Assembly (NCBI GenBank): GCA_009923345.1
Contig: RFTR01000017.1
Location: forward strand, 1 to 18,990
Length of the DNA: 18,990 nucleotides
Direction: 5' to 3'
DNA from: Betaproteobacteria bacterium
GTDB lineage: Bacteria; Pseudomonadota; Gammaproteobacteria; Burkholderiales; Burkholderiaceae_C
Positions within the stretch are counted from its first letter, which is position 1; each line of letters opens with the position of its first letter. A program made the translations under genes and the position numbers. The notes under the pieces are model-generated. The model was not told the origin of the DNA. It made no database searches and saw only the letters and a list, made by a program, of their open reading frames with translations. Shown one piece after another: positions 1-7,744 of this stretch.

Positions 1-1096
1 CGGTGACGGCTCATCCATAAAACAGTTGAACCCGAGTCAGTCAAAGCAACGATCGCTTTGGCACCCAAGTGGTGGGCGGTAAACAAAGCACCCATCGCAA
101 TCGATTGGTCGATACGGGTGAATGTTTGGCCTGTGAAGTCACTATCGAGTTCCACCTCTTCAGCGGACTCGGCCGCTGTACAAATGCTGGAGACTTGTTG
201 CACTGTTTCAAGCGGGTATTTGCCAGCAGCTGTCTCGGCACTCAGCATCACTGCATCTGTGCCGTCGAGTACGGCATTGGCTACGTCACTGACTTCTGCG
301 CGGGTCGGCACAGGGTTGGTGATCATGCTTTCCATCATTTGGGTGGCAGTAATCACCACGCGGTCCATCTGGCGGGCCATTTTGATCATGCGTTTTTGCA
401 AAGCGGGGACGGCAGCGTTGCCGACTTCCACCGCCAAATCACCACGTGCCACCATGATGCCGTCGCTCGCAAGCAATATGGCTTCCAATTGCGGTATGGC
501 TTCGGCACGTTCAATCTTGGCAATCAACCCTGGCTTGTGTTTGTAGGGCTCACCCGCCACATTGGCGAGTTGACGCGCCATTTCCATATCGGTTGCATTC
601 TTTGGAAAACTCACAGCGATGTAATCCGCCTGAAAACTCATCGCGGTTTTGATGTCTTCCATGTCTTTGGCAGTCAATGCTGGTGCAGTTAATCCGCCGC
701 CTTGTTTGTTGATGCCTTTGTTGTTAGATAACTCGCCGCCAACTCGTCACGGGGCAGCTCTTTGTAATCGAGCCCCACACCTTGCAAGTCACCGGGTTCG
801 GTGCGCGATGCGTCCAAGATAAATTTTTCACCATTGACCAACATCACCTTTCCATCGGAAAACTTGCCGACGCGGATCTTGGGGCCTTGCAAGTCGGCCA
901 TGATGGCAACTTCGCGACCCACGTTTTTAGCTGCTTGACGCACAAGGTTGGCGCGGTCAATATGGTCTTGGGCTTTGCCGTGGCTGAAGTTCAGGCGCAC
1001 GACAGTCACGCCGGCCAAGATCATTTGCTCCAACAAAGCGGGATCGCTGGAAGCTGGCCCGAGAGTGGCAACAATTTTGGTGGCGTGGCGGGGCAT
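1..1096 (-). pseudogene. pyk: Pyruvate kinase, interrupted by an internal out-of-frame deletion; C-terminus beyond window
   Basis: Pyruvate kinase converts phosphoenolpyruvate and ADP to pyruvate and ATP. Reading leftward from ATG 1094-1096 (GGAGA ribosome site at 1104-1108), the first frame gives a normal N-terminus: ATKIVATLGPAS, VVRLNFSHG and the B-domain entry DLQGPKIRVGKF, up to GLDYKELPRD. At about 741-747 the frame changes. The first frame runs into a stop at 689-691, while homology continues in another frame with VGGELSNNKGINKQGGG, then IAKIERAEA, MVARGDLAVEVG, ITATQMMES and MLSAETAAGKYP, and is open to base 1. Compared with E. coli PykA from memory, about 31 residues of the B domain are missing; the frame relation requires a loss of 3n+1 bases. 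All other catalytic motifs look intact. The gene is either a genuine pseudogene or an assembly or sequencing error; the sequence alone cannot decide. Confidence 0.87.
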
Positions 1097-1349
1097 TAAT
1101 TGGTCTCCAAATGAATAAGCCCTGCGATTCTCACATGTTTGATTTGAATTATTCGCTGTGTAAGCCTGTGTAATTAAAACTTGACGCCTATCAAAGAGCG
1201 CTTAAAAACAACACTTTACGCCTCTTTTTGCCTGCTTCGCCCCTACTTCTGCGACGGTCAAATATCCCGTATGGACGGTAAAAAGCGATAATTAATTGGT
1301 AAACCAGCATATAAGTGCTTCTTTAGAGAAGCATCCTAGATTGATCCCG
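1097..1349. other. Divergent intergenic region between pyk and the desaturase
   Basis: About 250 bases separate the divergent pyk and desaturase starts and should hold both promoters. It is AT-rich near pyk. A GACGGT direct repeat occurs at 1253-1258 and 1274-1279, 21 bases apart or two helical turns. A TTGACG hexamer is at about 1181 and a GATAAT hexamer at 1287-1292, but neither has a convincing partner. I see no gene or RNA here. Confidence 0.4.
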
Positions 1350-2435
1350 ATGCACACACACATAGAACCGATTTCCCCGAACGAACCCATGCCCCATCGC
1401 AAAGTGATGCGCGAATGGTTGATCCCTTTGGCTGAGCGCACCACTTTGCGCGCCATTGTTTTGTTGGTGGTCGACTATGTTTTATGGGCTGCACTGATGG
1501 CTGGTACTGTGTTGTTTGAAGCTTGGTGGGCTAAGCTCTTATCTGGTTTGGCCGCTGGTTTCGTGATTGGCCGCTTATTCATATTGGGCCACGACGCTTG
1601 CCACCAAAGTTTGACGCCCCACCGCAACCTCAATAAATGGCTGGGTCGTATTGCTTTCTTGCCATCGCTTACCGCCTACAGCTTGTGGGACATTGGTCAC
1701 AACGTAGTGCACCACGGCTACACCAACCTCAAAGGCTTCGACTTTGTCTGGGCGCCCCACACACCAGAAGAATACGCAGCCCTGCCTTTAAAAGAGCGTA
1801 TCAAAGACCGCGTCTACCGCAGCGGTTGGGCCCCAGGCCTGTATTACATGGTCGAGATTTGGTGGAACAAGATGGTGTTCCCCAACGAGAAAAACATGCC
1901 TACACGTCGCCCCATCTTCATGAAAGACTGTTTGCTCATCACTGGCTTTGGCGCTTTGTGGATTGCCACGATGGTCTTGGCCGCATTCGCTACCGACCAG
2001 TCGGTGGCTTTGATGTTTTTGATGGGCGTTGCCGTACCGTTCTTCTTTTGGGTCACCATGATTGGTTTTGTGGTCTATGTACACCACACCCATGTCGATG
2101 TGTCGTGGCACGAAGAGCGTGGCGCTTGGTCTAAAGCACAGCCTTTTGTGTCCACCACGGTGCACCTGACCTTCCCACTCCAAATCGGCGCATTGATGCA
2201 CCACATCATGGAGCACACCGCCCACCATTTGGACATGAGCATCCCGCTCTACAAACTCAAACAAGCACAAAGCAAGCTGGAAGAGCTGTTACCTGAGCGC
2301 ATCATCGTGCAGCCGTTCTCATGGCGCTGGTATTTCCAAACAGCACGCGACTGCAAGTTGTATGACTTCAAACAAAACAGCTGGACTGATTACCAAGGGC
2401 ATCCGACCAGCCCACGTGCTTTACAGGCGGCCTAA
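1350..2435 (+). CDS. Membrane fatty-acid desaturase family protein (di-iron, histidine-box)
   Basis: This is an integral-membrane desaturase or hydroxylase of the fatty-acid desaturase type 1 superfamily, which uses a histidine-bound di-iron centre to insert a double bond or hydroxyl. Counting from ATG 1350, the three histidine boxes are HDACH (about 81-85), HNVVHH (about 117-122) and EHTAHH (about 288-293), plus an extra HHTHVD near 245. Hydrophobic segments lie at about 33-55, 60-80, 190-215 and 220-245. The reading frame is open upstream to a TTG at 1296, adding 18 residues. No good ribosome site distinguishes the starts; ATG 1350 is preferred because it is a standard codon and conserved-looking sequence begins soon after. 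The gene stands alone, divergent from pyk and closed by the terminator at 2514-2541. Substrate unknown: acyl lipid is likely, and a carotenoid or alkane oxygenation role cannot be excluded. Confidence 0.85.
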   Translation: MHTHIEPISPNEPMPHRKVMREWLIPLAERTTLRAIVLLVVDYVLWAALMAGTVLFEAWWAKLLSGLAAGFVIGRLFILGHDACHQSLTPHRNLNKWLGRIAFLPSLTAYSLWDIGHNVVHHGYTNLKGFDFVWAPHTPEEYAALPLKERIKDRVYRSGWAPGLYYMVEIWWNKMVFPNEKNMPTRRPIFMKDCLLITGFGALWIATMVLAAFATDQSVALMFLMGVAVPFFFWVTMIGFVVYVHHTHVDVSWHEERGAWSKAQPFVSTTVHLTFPLQIGALMHHIMEHTAHHLDMSIPLYKLKQAQSKLEELLPERIIVQPFSWRWYFQTARDCKLYDFKQNSWTDYQGHPTSPRALQAA

Positions 2436-2513
2436 TCAATTCTGGCAACCATGAACATTCTGACTTTCAACCAAGTCACGTTTCATTAGGTTTTAGTAAT
2501 CACAGTCAAAGTC

Positions 2514-2541
2514 AGCCCCGCACAATGCGGGGCTTATTTCT
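2514..2541 (+). terminator. Rho-independent terminator after the desaturase gene
   Basis: A perfect 9-bp stem AGCCCCGCA / TGCGGGGCT with a 3-base loop CAA is followed by TATTTCTT. It lies 80 bases after the desaturase stop and before the next gene. Confidence 0.85.
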
Positions 2542-2590
2542 TGTACGCTTGCAGGATGGAAATGTCTGACAACACCTCTCTTGTGCCTGT

Positions 2591-2962
2591 ATGAAACGAC
2601 TCTTGTGTTTCTTACTGATTACTTTTGTCGGCGCTACACATGCGATGTGGATCACCGTCACGCGCAATGAAGTTGCGACGGTGTATTTAGATTCAGCCAG
2701 CATCATCCGCACTGGAAGTATCCGTCGCGTATGGGTGGTCTACGACCTGGCCAAGCCAGATACAGCGGGGCAACAATCGGTGAAATCTAATTTTGAATAC
2801 GACTGCGCAGAGAGCAAATTCAAATCTTTGAGCAGCACCAGTCACCCCAACAAAATGGGCACGGGTCCCGTTTTGAAGTCTATCGAGGTACCTGCTGAGT
2901 GGCGCCCTGTTAGCCAAGACAACCTAAGCCGCCAGTTATTTGCTTTTGCTTGTGCGTGGTGA
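2591..2962 (+). CDS. Small secreted protein, surface-adhesin protein E-like (Adhesin_E family)
   Basis: A 123-residue protein starting with a lysine/arginine and a hydrophobic stretch (residues 3-14) ending THA at about 16-18, a typical Sec signal peptide. The mature part matches what I remember of the Adhesin_E/SAPE pattern: an N-terminal WITVTRNEVATVYLDSASI strand pair, VWVVYDLAKP in the middle, YDCAESKFK and a C-terminal FACAW. The two remaining cysteines could form a disulfide. Such proteins are common, mostly uncharacterised exported proteins in betaproteobacteria; an adhesin function should not be assumed. No strong ribosome site precedes ATG 2591. The gene converges on pgk with a 42-base gap in which I see no terminator. 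Confidence 0.72.
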   Translation: MKRLLCFLLITFVGATHAMWITVTRNEVATVYLDSASIIRTGSIRRVWVVYDLAKPDTAGQQSVKSNFEYDCAESKFKSLSSTSHPNKMGTGPVLKSIEVPAEWRPVSQDNLSRQLFAFACAW

Positions 2963-3004
2963 AACGTCCAGCGTGTTGAAAAGCTAATTAATAGTGAGCG
3001 CAAG

Positions 3005-4222
3005 TTAGCCAGCAGCACGCTTAGCCAAAATTTCAAACGCAGGCAGAGTCTTACCTTCAAGCACCTCTAGAAATGCACCGCCACCCGTAGAGATATAGCC
3101 TACTTGTTTATCAATGCCATATTTGGCAATCGCAGCCAAGGTATCGCCCCCACCAGCAATGCTGAAAGCACTCGACTCGGCAATCGCATGCGCAATCACC
3201 TTGGTACCGCTTTCAAACGCAGGAAATTCAAATACGCCTACTGGACCGTTCCAAACAATGGTGCCAGATGCTTTTAGTTGTGCCGCCAACTTCGCCGCTG
3301 TCTCGGGGCCGATGTCCAAAATCAAATCGTCGTCCGCCACCTCGGTGGCTTTTTTGATGGTCGCAACGGCATCGGCAGCAAATGTTTTGGCGCACACCAC
3401 ATCTGTGGGAATCGGTATTTCTGCACCTCGGGCTTTCATCGCGGCCATCACGGCTTTGGCCTCCGCCAACAAATCAGGTTCGGCCAAACTTTTGCCGATC
3501 TTCAACCCAGCGGCCAACATGAAGGTATTGGCAATGCCGCCACCGACGATCAGTTGGTCTACTTTGTCGGCCAGTGTTTTGAGAATGGTGAGCTTGGTAC
3601 TCACCTTGCTGCCCGCGACGATGGCGGCCAGTGGGCGCTTAGGGTGCGCCAAGGCTTTTTGAATCGCGTCGATCTCAGCAGATAACAAAGGCCCTGCACA
3701 CGCTATCGGCGCAAACTGCGCGATGCCATAGGTCGTGCCTTCTGCACGGTGGGCAGTTCCAAAAGCGTCGTTCACAAAAATATCGCACAGCGCCGCTAAT
3801 TTATGCGCCAACTCAGGGTTGTTTTTCTTTTCGCCCTTGTTAACGCGGCAGTTCTCCAGCATTACCAATTGACCTGGCCTAACGGGAATAGGAGTGATGC
3901 TTGCCTTGTCGTCGCTGTTGACCCAGTTAGCGACCAAGGGCACATCACGGCCCAGCAATTCGCCTAGACGCTTGGCCACGGGTGCAAGAGAATCTTCTGG
4001 CTTGAAGTCGCCTTCTGTAGGACGTCCTAAGTGGCTGGTCACCATCACCGCTGCACCTGCATCCAAAGCCATTTGAATACAAGGCACAGACGCGCGAATA
4101 CGCGTGTCTTCTGTTATCGCGCCATGGTCGTCTTGGGGCACGTTCAAGTCAGCGCGGATAAACACGCGTTTGCCACGCACTTGGCCGCTGGCACACAAAT
4201 CAGAGAAGCGGATCACATTCAT
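3005..4222 (-). CDS. pgk: Phosphoglycerate kinase
   Basis: A cytosolic glycolytic enzyme transferring phosphate between 1,3-bisphosphoglycerate and ADP, giving 3-phosphoglycerate and ATP. The 405-residue protein has RADLNVP (23-29), R41 and SHLGRP (63-68) of the 3-phosphoglycerate site, GGGIANTF near the middle, WNGPVGVFEFPAFESGT and the C-terminal nucleotide-site glycine loop STGGGAFLEVLEGKTLP. Length is slightly above E. coli Pgk (387). It is complete and starts 15 bases after the stop of the BDH2-like SDR, with only a weak ribosome site, so it is probably the promoter-distal gene of the sugar-acid operon. It may also have its own promoter inside the upstream gene, which I cannot see. Product identity is near certain; operon membership is inferred from spacing. 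Confidence 0.97.
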   Translation of the reverse strand: MNVIRFSDLCASGQVRGKRVFIRADLNVPQDDHGAITEDTRIRASVPCIQMALDAGAAVMVTSHLGRPTEGDFKPEDSLAPVAKRLGELLGRDVPLVANWVNSDDKASITPIPVRPGQLVMLENCRVNKGEKKNNPELAHKLAALCDIFVNDAFGTAHRAEGTTYGIAQFAPIACAGPLLSAEIDAIQKALAHPKRPLAAIVAGSKVSTKLTILKTLADKVDQLIVGGGIANTFMLAAGLKIGKSLAEPDLLAEAKAVMAAMKARGAEIPIPTDVVCAKTFAADAVATIKKATEVADDDLILDIGPETAAKLAAQLKASGTIVWNGPVGVFEFPAFESGTKVIAHAIAESSAFSIAGGGDTLAAIAKYGIDKQVGYISTGGGAFLEVLEGKTLPAFEILAKRAAG

Positions 4223-4237
4223 AGTCAGTTATCTAGC

Positions 4238-4993
4238 TTAATTCGACCAACCACCGTCAATGATTTGTGCTGTACCGGTTGTAAATCCAGACTCATCGCT
4301 CGCCAAGTACACCGCGAGCGCCGCAATTTCTTCGACGCGACCCACACGCCCCATAGGTTGACGCGCGACGAAAGCTGCTTCCACCTGTGCCACGGTTTGT
4401 CCACTGGCTTTGGCTTGAGCAGCAATGCGGTCACGCAAAGATGGAGACTCCACCGTGCCAGGGCAAATCGCATTGCAACGCACACCTTGGGTAATGAAGT
4501 CTGCCGCGACAGACTTGGTCAAGCCAATCACAGCGGCTTTGGTCGCGCCATAGACAAAACGGTTCGGCGCGCCTTTGATACTGCCCGCCACAGACGCCAT
4601 ATTGATGATGGAGCCATTGCCTTTTTTCAGCATACCTGGCAAAAAGGCTTTGATCATGCGGAACTGCGAACGCACGTTGAGTGAAAACGCAAACTCCCAC
4701 TCGTCTTCGGTGCAGTCGAGCACCGAGCCTACGTGCACAAAACCTGCGCCGTTGAAAAGCACATCGACTGGGCCATGCTTGGCAGCAGCGGCTTGAACTG
4801 CATCGGCTTTGGTGACGTCGAGCACGTCGACCGTGCATCCGCACTCTTTGTGCAGCGATTCGAGTGTGGCGGCATTGACATCGGTTGCAATGACGCGCGC
4901 GCCTTGCGCCACAAATGCCAAGGCCGTGGCGCGACCAATGCCTTGCCCTGCGGCGGTGACGAATGCGGTTTTTTCAGCTAGACGGTTACTCAT
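4238..4993 (-). CDS. SDR dehydrogenase, BDH2 / 2-keto-3-deoxy-L-fuconate dehydrogenase-like
   Basis: A 251-residue classical short-chain dehydrogenase. TAAGQGIG (13-20) is the nucleotide loop and D38 in ATDVN suggests NAD. N106, S134, Y148 and K152 form the catalytic set, with the 14-residue Ser-Tyr spacing I recall for human BDH2, and R145 sits where BDH2 has a substrate-carboxylate arginine. The sequence resembles BDH2 and the bacterial 2-keto-3-deoxy-L-fuconate/L-rhamnonate 4-dehydrogenases along its whole length (FVHVGSVLDC, IKAFLPGML, CPGTVESPSL, YLASDES). Those enzymes oxidise a 2-keto-3-deoxy sugar acid to its 2,4-diketo form. ATG 4993 is chosen over an upstream TTG at 5014 because AAGGAA lies at 5001-5006. 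It sits between the beta-hydroxyacid dehydrogenase (21-base gap) and pgk. Substrate here is inferred; a 2-keto-3-deoxy acid from the dehydratase is the natural candidate. Confidence 0.88.
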   Translation of the reverse strand: MSNRLAEKTAFVTAAGQGIGRATALAFVAQGARVIATDVNAATLESLHKECGCTVDVLDVTKADAVQAAAAKHGPVDVLFNGAGFVHVGSVLDCTEDEWEFAFSLNVRSQFRMIKAFLPGMLKKGNGSIINMASVAGSIKGAPNRFVYGATKAAVIGLTKSVAADFITQGVRCNAICPGTVESPSLRDRIAAQAKASGQTVAQVEAAFVARQPMGRVGRVEEIAALAVYLASDESGFTTGTAQIIDGGWSN

Positions 4994-5014
4994 GGTGTTA
5001 TTCCTTGGTTGCAA

Positions 5015-5911
5015 TTATTTTTTGGGAACTAGTTCGATGCCATTGATACGCTCTTGCGCTTCGACCATCGACGACACATATTTTTTACCAAAACCCAAAG
5101 CACTGGCCATGCTCAGCGACTGGTGCACAGCCTCGCCCATCATGGTGGGTACCGCCATTCCTTCGGCCAGGTGGGTGTAGTAACGAATGTCTTTGCGGGC
5201 GTTGTCGAGTTCGAACTTCAAACCATCCATATCGCCGTCGAGTGTTTTAGACACGGCTTGGAATAAGCCTGAGTTCACAGGGCCTGCACTGACCAACGAG
5301 ACGAGTTGCTTGAGGTCGATGCCGGCGCGCTTGCCTACAGCAAAGGCTTCTGCGGTGGCCGCCACAATCGCTTGGCCGATGAAGTTGTTCAGCAACTTGA
5401 TCGCGTGCCCTGCGCCTGGCTCGCCCACATGGAAAACGTTTTCTGCACAACACTTGAGCACGGGCTCAATCTTGGCAAAAGTAGCTTGGGTCGCGCCGAC
5501 CATGATGTTCAAACGTCCAGCCTCGGCTTCGACCGGCGAGCGTGCCAGCGGCGCATCGACAAACACCACGCCTTTGCTGTGCGCAAGTTCGCGCAAGTGG
5601 GTGGTGGAGTGGGGCTCACTCGTCGAGCAATCGACGATGATCAAACCTGCTTTGGGATTGCTCAACAAACCGCCGGTGCCAGCCACCACAGCCTCGACTT
5701 GCGGAGAACCCGTCACACAAATCAAGACGATGTCGCAGCTCGCGCCCAAGGCGGCCGCGTTGTCGGCCAAGGTGGCGCCAGCGTCTAACAAGTCTTTCAC
5801 GCGGTCGCGTTGTTTGTGTACCGTGATCGCTAATTTTTGGCCCTTGGCAATTAAGTTTTTGGCCATGCCGTGGCCCATAAGGCCTGATGCACCGATGTAT
5901 CCGACTGTCAT
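5015..5911 (-). CDS. NAD(P)-binding beta-hydroxyacid dehydrogenase (3-hydroxyisobutyrate/tartronate-semialdehyde reductase type)
   Basis: A 298-residue member of the 3-hydroxyisobutyrate dehydrogenase superfamily, which interconverts beta-hydroxyacids and semialdehydes (GarR, MmsB, LtnD and others). N-terminal Rossmann domain followed by the helical domain. Visible motifs are DCSTSEP (94-100), DAPLARSP (119-126) and the catalytic helix GHAIKLLNNF with K172 and N176. The glycine loop reads GASGLMG (7-13), one residue longer than the usual GLGxMG. A strong AAGGGAG ribosome site precedes ATG 5911. Neighbours are kdgK (31-base gap) and the BDH2-like SDR, so a sugar-acid intermediate such as tartronate semialdehyde or a related aldehyde is likely, but the exact substrate cannot be read from sequence. 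Confidence 0.88.
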   Translation of the reverse strand: MTVGYIGASGLMGHGMAKNLIAKGQKLAITVHKQRDRVKDLLDAGATLADNAAALGASCDIVLICVTGSPQVEAVVAGTGGLLSNPKAGLIIVDCSTSEPHSTTHLRELAHSKGVVFVDAPLARSPVEAEAGRLNIMVGATQATFAKIEPVLKCCAENVFHVGEPGAGHAIKLLNNFIGQAIVAATAEAFAVGKRAGIDLKQLVSLVSAGPVNSGLFQAVSKTLDGDMDGLKFELDNARKDIRYYTHLAEGMAVPTMMGEAVHQSLSMASALGFGKKYVSSMVEAQERINGIELVPKK

Positions 5912-5942
5912 AACTGTCTCCCTTGTAAATTAATAAAGTGAA

Positions 5943-6878
5943 TTAAAAATCTGCCGCGATCAATTCTTCGCGGCTTGGTAAACCTTCACAATCGCCGCGC
6001 ACCTGGGTCGCGCGCGCGCCCATCCATGCGGCGCGTTCCACTGCTTTTTGCAGGGGCAATTTTTCTAACAAACCGCTGATCACGCCTACGGCAAATGCAT
6101 CGCCTGCACCCACGGTGTCCACGATATGTGCCACGGGGAATGCGGGCACCAGCCCTGTGCCTGCATCGCTGTCGAAATACGCGCCAGCATCGCCTAGTTT
6201 CACCACCACACACTGCGCACCTTGCGCACGGTAGAAAGCAGCAATCTCTGCGGGCGTATCTTTGCCTGTCAAAAGCTGCCCTTCTTGCAACCCCGGAAAC
6301 ACCCAATCAGCCTTCGCCGCGAGTGCATTGATCGATGCACGCATTTGTTCGGTACTCGGCCATAAAGCCGGACGCAAATTCGGATCAAAGCTCACGCTCT
6401 TGCCGTTGGCACGCATGCGCGCCATCGCAGATTGCGTGACCTCCCAGGTGCTGGAGGTCAGCGCAGGATAGATACCCGTGGTGTGCAAATGGCGCGCCTT
6501 CTCCAGCCAAGGCCAATCGATAGTGTCCACGCGCAACTGGCTTGCGGCCGAGTCTTTGCGGTGGTACTCAATCGTGGGGTCACTACCCGCCACGCTCAAA
6601 GTTTTGAACATCATGCCGGTTTTACCACCAGCGACCATCTCGACGTGGCTGCAGTCGATGCCCTCGTATTCAAAACATGCACGTAAATAGTGGCCCATCG
6701 AATCGTCACCTAAACGGCTGACCCACGATACGCGATAGCCCAAGCGCGCCAAACCCACCGCCACATTGGTTTCAGCGCCAGCCGTGTGCTTGGTGAACTG
6801 CTGAACCTGCGCCAATGGGCCAGGCTGTGCGGCGGCGAGCAAGACCATGGCTTCGCCCAACGTGACCACGTCTTGCAT
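5943..6878 (-). CDS. kdgK: 2-keto-3-deoxygluconate kinase (PfkB family)
   Basis: Phosphorylates 2-keto-3-deoxy-D-gluconate (or its C4 epimer) with ATP to the 6-phosphate, the substrate of KDPG aldolase. The 311-residue protein shows the PfkB layout: GAETNVAVGLARLG (34-47), the KDG-kinase-type YHRKDSAAS (105-113), FDPNLRP (164-170) and the C-terminal DTVGAGDAF (254-262) with catalytic base D260. Family assignment is firm; specificity for KDG over other keto-deoxy acids or fructose rests on the YHRKDSAAS region and on the dehydratase in the same operon. It follows the SDR at 6965-7714 after an 86-base gap that contains an inverted repeat, the widest gap in this operon. Only a weak ribosome site precedes ATG 6878. 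No KDPG aldolase gene is in the window. Confidence 0.9.
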   Translation of the reverse strand: MQDVVTLGEAMVLLAAAQPGPLAQVQQFTKHTAGAETNVAVGLARLGYRVSWVSRLGDDSMGHYLRACFEYEGIDCSHVEMVAGGKTGMMFKTLSVAGSDPTIEYHRKDSAASQLRVDTIDWPWLEKARHLHTTGIYPALTSSTWEVTQSAMARMRANGKSVSFDPNLRPALWPSTEQMRASINALAAKADWVFPGLQEGQLLTGKDTPAEIAAFYRAQGAQCVVVKLGDAGAYFDSDAGTGLVPAFPVAHIVDTVGAGDAFAVGVISGLLEKLPLQKAVERAAWMGARATQVRGDCEGLPSREELIAADF

Positions 6879-6914
6879 AAAAGATGAAGAGGCTATGGGT
6901 TAAGAAATTAAGTG

Positions 6915-6929
6915 ATCAACCGTCTTGAT
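6915..6929. promoter_or_regulatory. Inverted repeat upstream of kdgK (possible operator)
   Basis: ATCAA and TTGAT arms separated by 5 bases lie in the 86-base gap ahead of kdgK. The arms are short and the motif differs from the two operator candidates at 9538 and 10557, so it may be chance. Confidence 0.2.
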
Positions 6930-6964
6930 GGGATGGCAGAAAAACACGCGCTTAGTTGGTGCGT

Positions 6965-7714
6965 TCAACCGCGACCCACAAATGGCATCTTGGTGGCCAT
7001 CACCGTGGTGAACAAAATATTGGCCGAGAGCGGCAGACGCGCCATCGTCAAGAATGTTTCGACCACCGCCGACATATCCATCCGCGCTTCGGGCTTGATG
7101 GTGCCGTCGGCTTGGTGCACGCCTTTGACCATGCGCTCGGTCATGTCGCTGGCCACATTACCGATGTCAATTTGACCGACAGCGATATCAAATGGTCGTC
7201 CGTCCAAATTTGCCGCGCGGGTCAAACCGCTGATCGCGTGTTTGGTTGCGGTGTAAGCAATAGAGCCAGGGCGTGGCGCGTGGGCCGAGATCGATCCGTT
7301 GTTGATGATGCGGCCACCCTGTGGGCTCTGCGTTTGCATTTGCTTGAACGCATGTGACAAGCAATAAAACTGGCCATGCAAGTTCACGCCGACAGCTTGG
7401 CGCCATGTCTCACCCGACATATCGCCAGGCAAGGTGTAAGGGATCGACACGCCCGCGTTGTTGAACAACAAATCGACACGGCCAAACTTGGCGACGACTG
7501 CTGCAAACATTTTGGTGACGTCTTCTTCTTTCGACACGTCGGTCGGCACCGCAAAGGCATTGGCTTTGTGCTCGCCAGCGGCGTCTACCGTGGCTTGCAA
7601 AGCATCGGCGCGGCGTCCGATCAAGGCCACTTTCCAGCCGTCTTTCAACAGTCCGAGCGCACAGGCTTTGCCAATACCAGAGCTTGCGCCGGTCACGATT
7701 GCTATCTTTGTCAT
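6965..7714 (-). CDS. Classical short-chain dehydrogenase/reductase, probably NADP-dependent
   Basis: A 249-residue SDR with glycine loop TGASSGIG (8-15), NNAG (85-88) and catalytic set N111, S141, Y154, K158. R34-R35 directly after the second strand favours NADP(H). The C-terminal part lacks the usual SDR ending DGG and instead ends MATKMPFVGRG, fitting the subgroup of SDRs with a shorter substrate loop. GAGGA lies 6 bases before ATG 7714, giving a clear start. It is 30 bases downstream of the dehydratase gene and presumably co-transcribed. A role as a sugar or sugar-acid reductase (for example of a 5-keto or aldehyde intermediate) is inferred only from position; I do not recognise a characterised orthologue. 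Confidence 0.85.
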   Translation of the reverse strand: MTKIAIVTGASSGIGKACALGLLKDGWKVALIGRRADALQATVDAAGEHKANAFAVPTDVSKEEDVTKMFAAVVAKFGRVDLLFNNAGVSIPYTLPGDMSGETWRQAVGVNLHGQFYCLSHAFKQMQTQSPQGGRIINNGSISAHAPRPGSIAYTATKHAISGLTRAANLDGRPFDIAVGQIDIGNVASDMTERMVKGVHQADGTIKPEARMDMSAVVETFLTMARLPLSANILFTTVMATKMPFVGRG

Positions 7715-7744
7715 CTCAATTCCTCTATGTTTTCAATGGTGTTT

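Noticed and set aside
58..692. Two plus-strand open frames of 162 and 207 codons
   Set aside because: They lie antisense to the pyruvate kinase coding sequence, which has clear family motifs; neither frame resembles a protein family.
689..1096. Programmed frameshift as explanation for the split pyruvate kinase
   Set aside because: A slip would not restore the roughly 31 missing residues, and no slippery run lies at the junction.
1296..1349. TTG 1296 as the desaturase start
   Set aside because: Adds 18 residues without a clear ribosome site and would overlap the possible -10 box region; kept only as an alternative.
3114..3685. Plus-strand open frames of 182 and 135 codons over pgk
   Set aside because: Antisense shadows of a well-conserved gene, without own ribosome sites or recognisable motifs.
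5187..5933. Plus-strand 248-codon open frame
   Set aside because: Antisense to the beta-hydroxyacid dehydrogenase; low-complexity composition rich in Ala, Ser and Thr as expected for a shadow frame.
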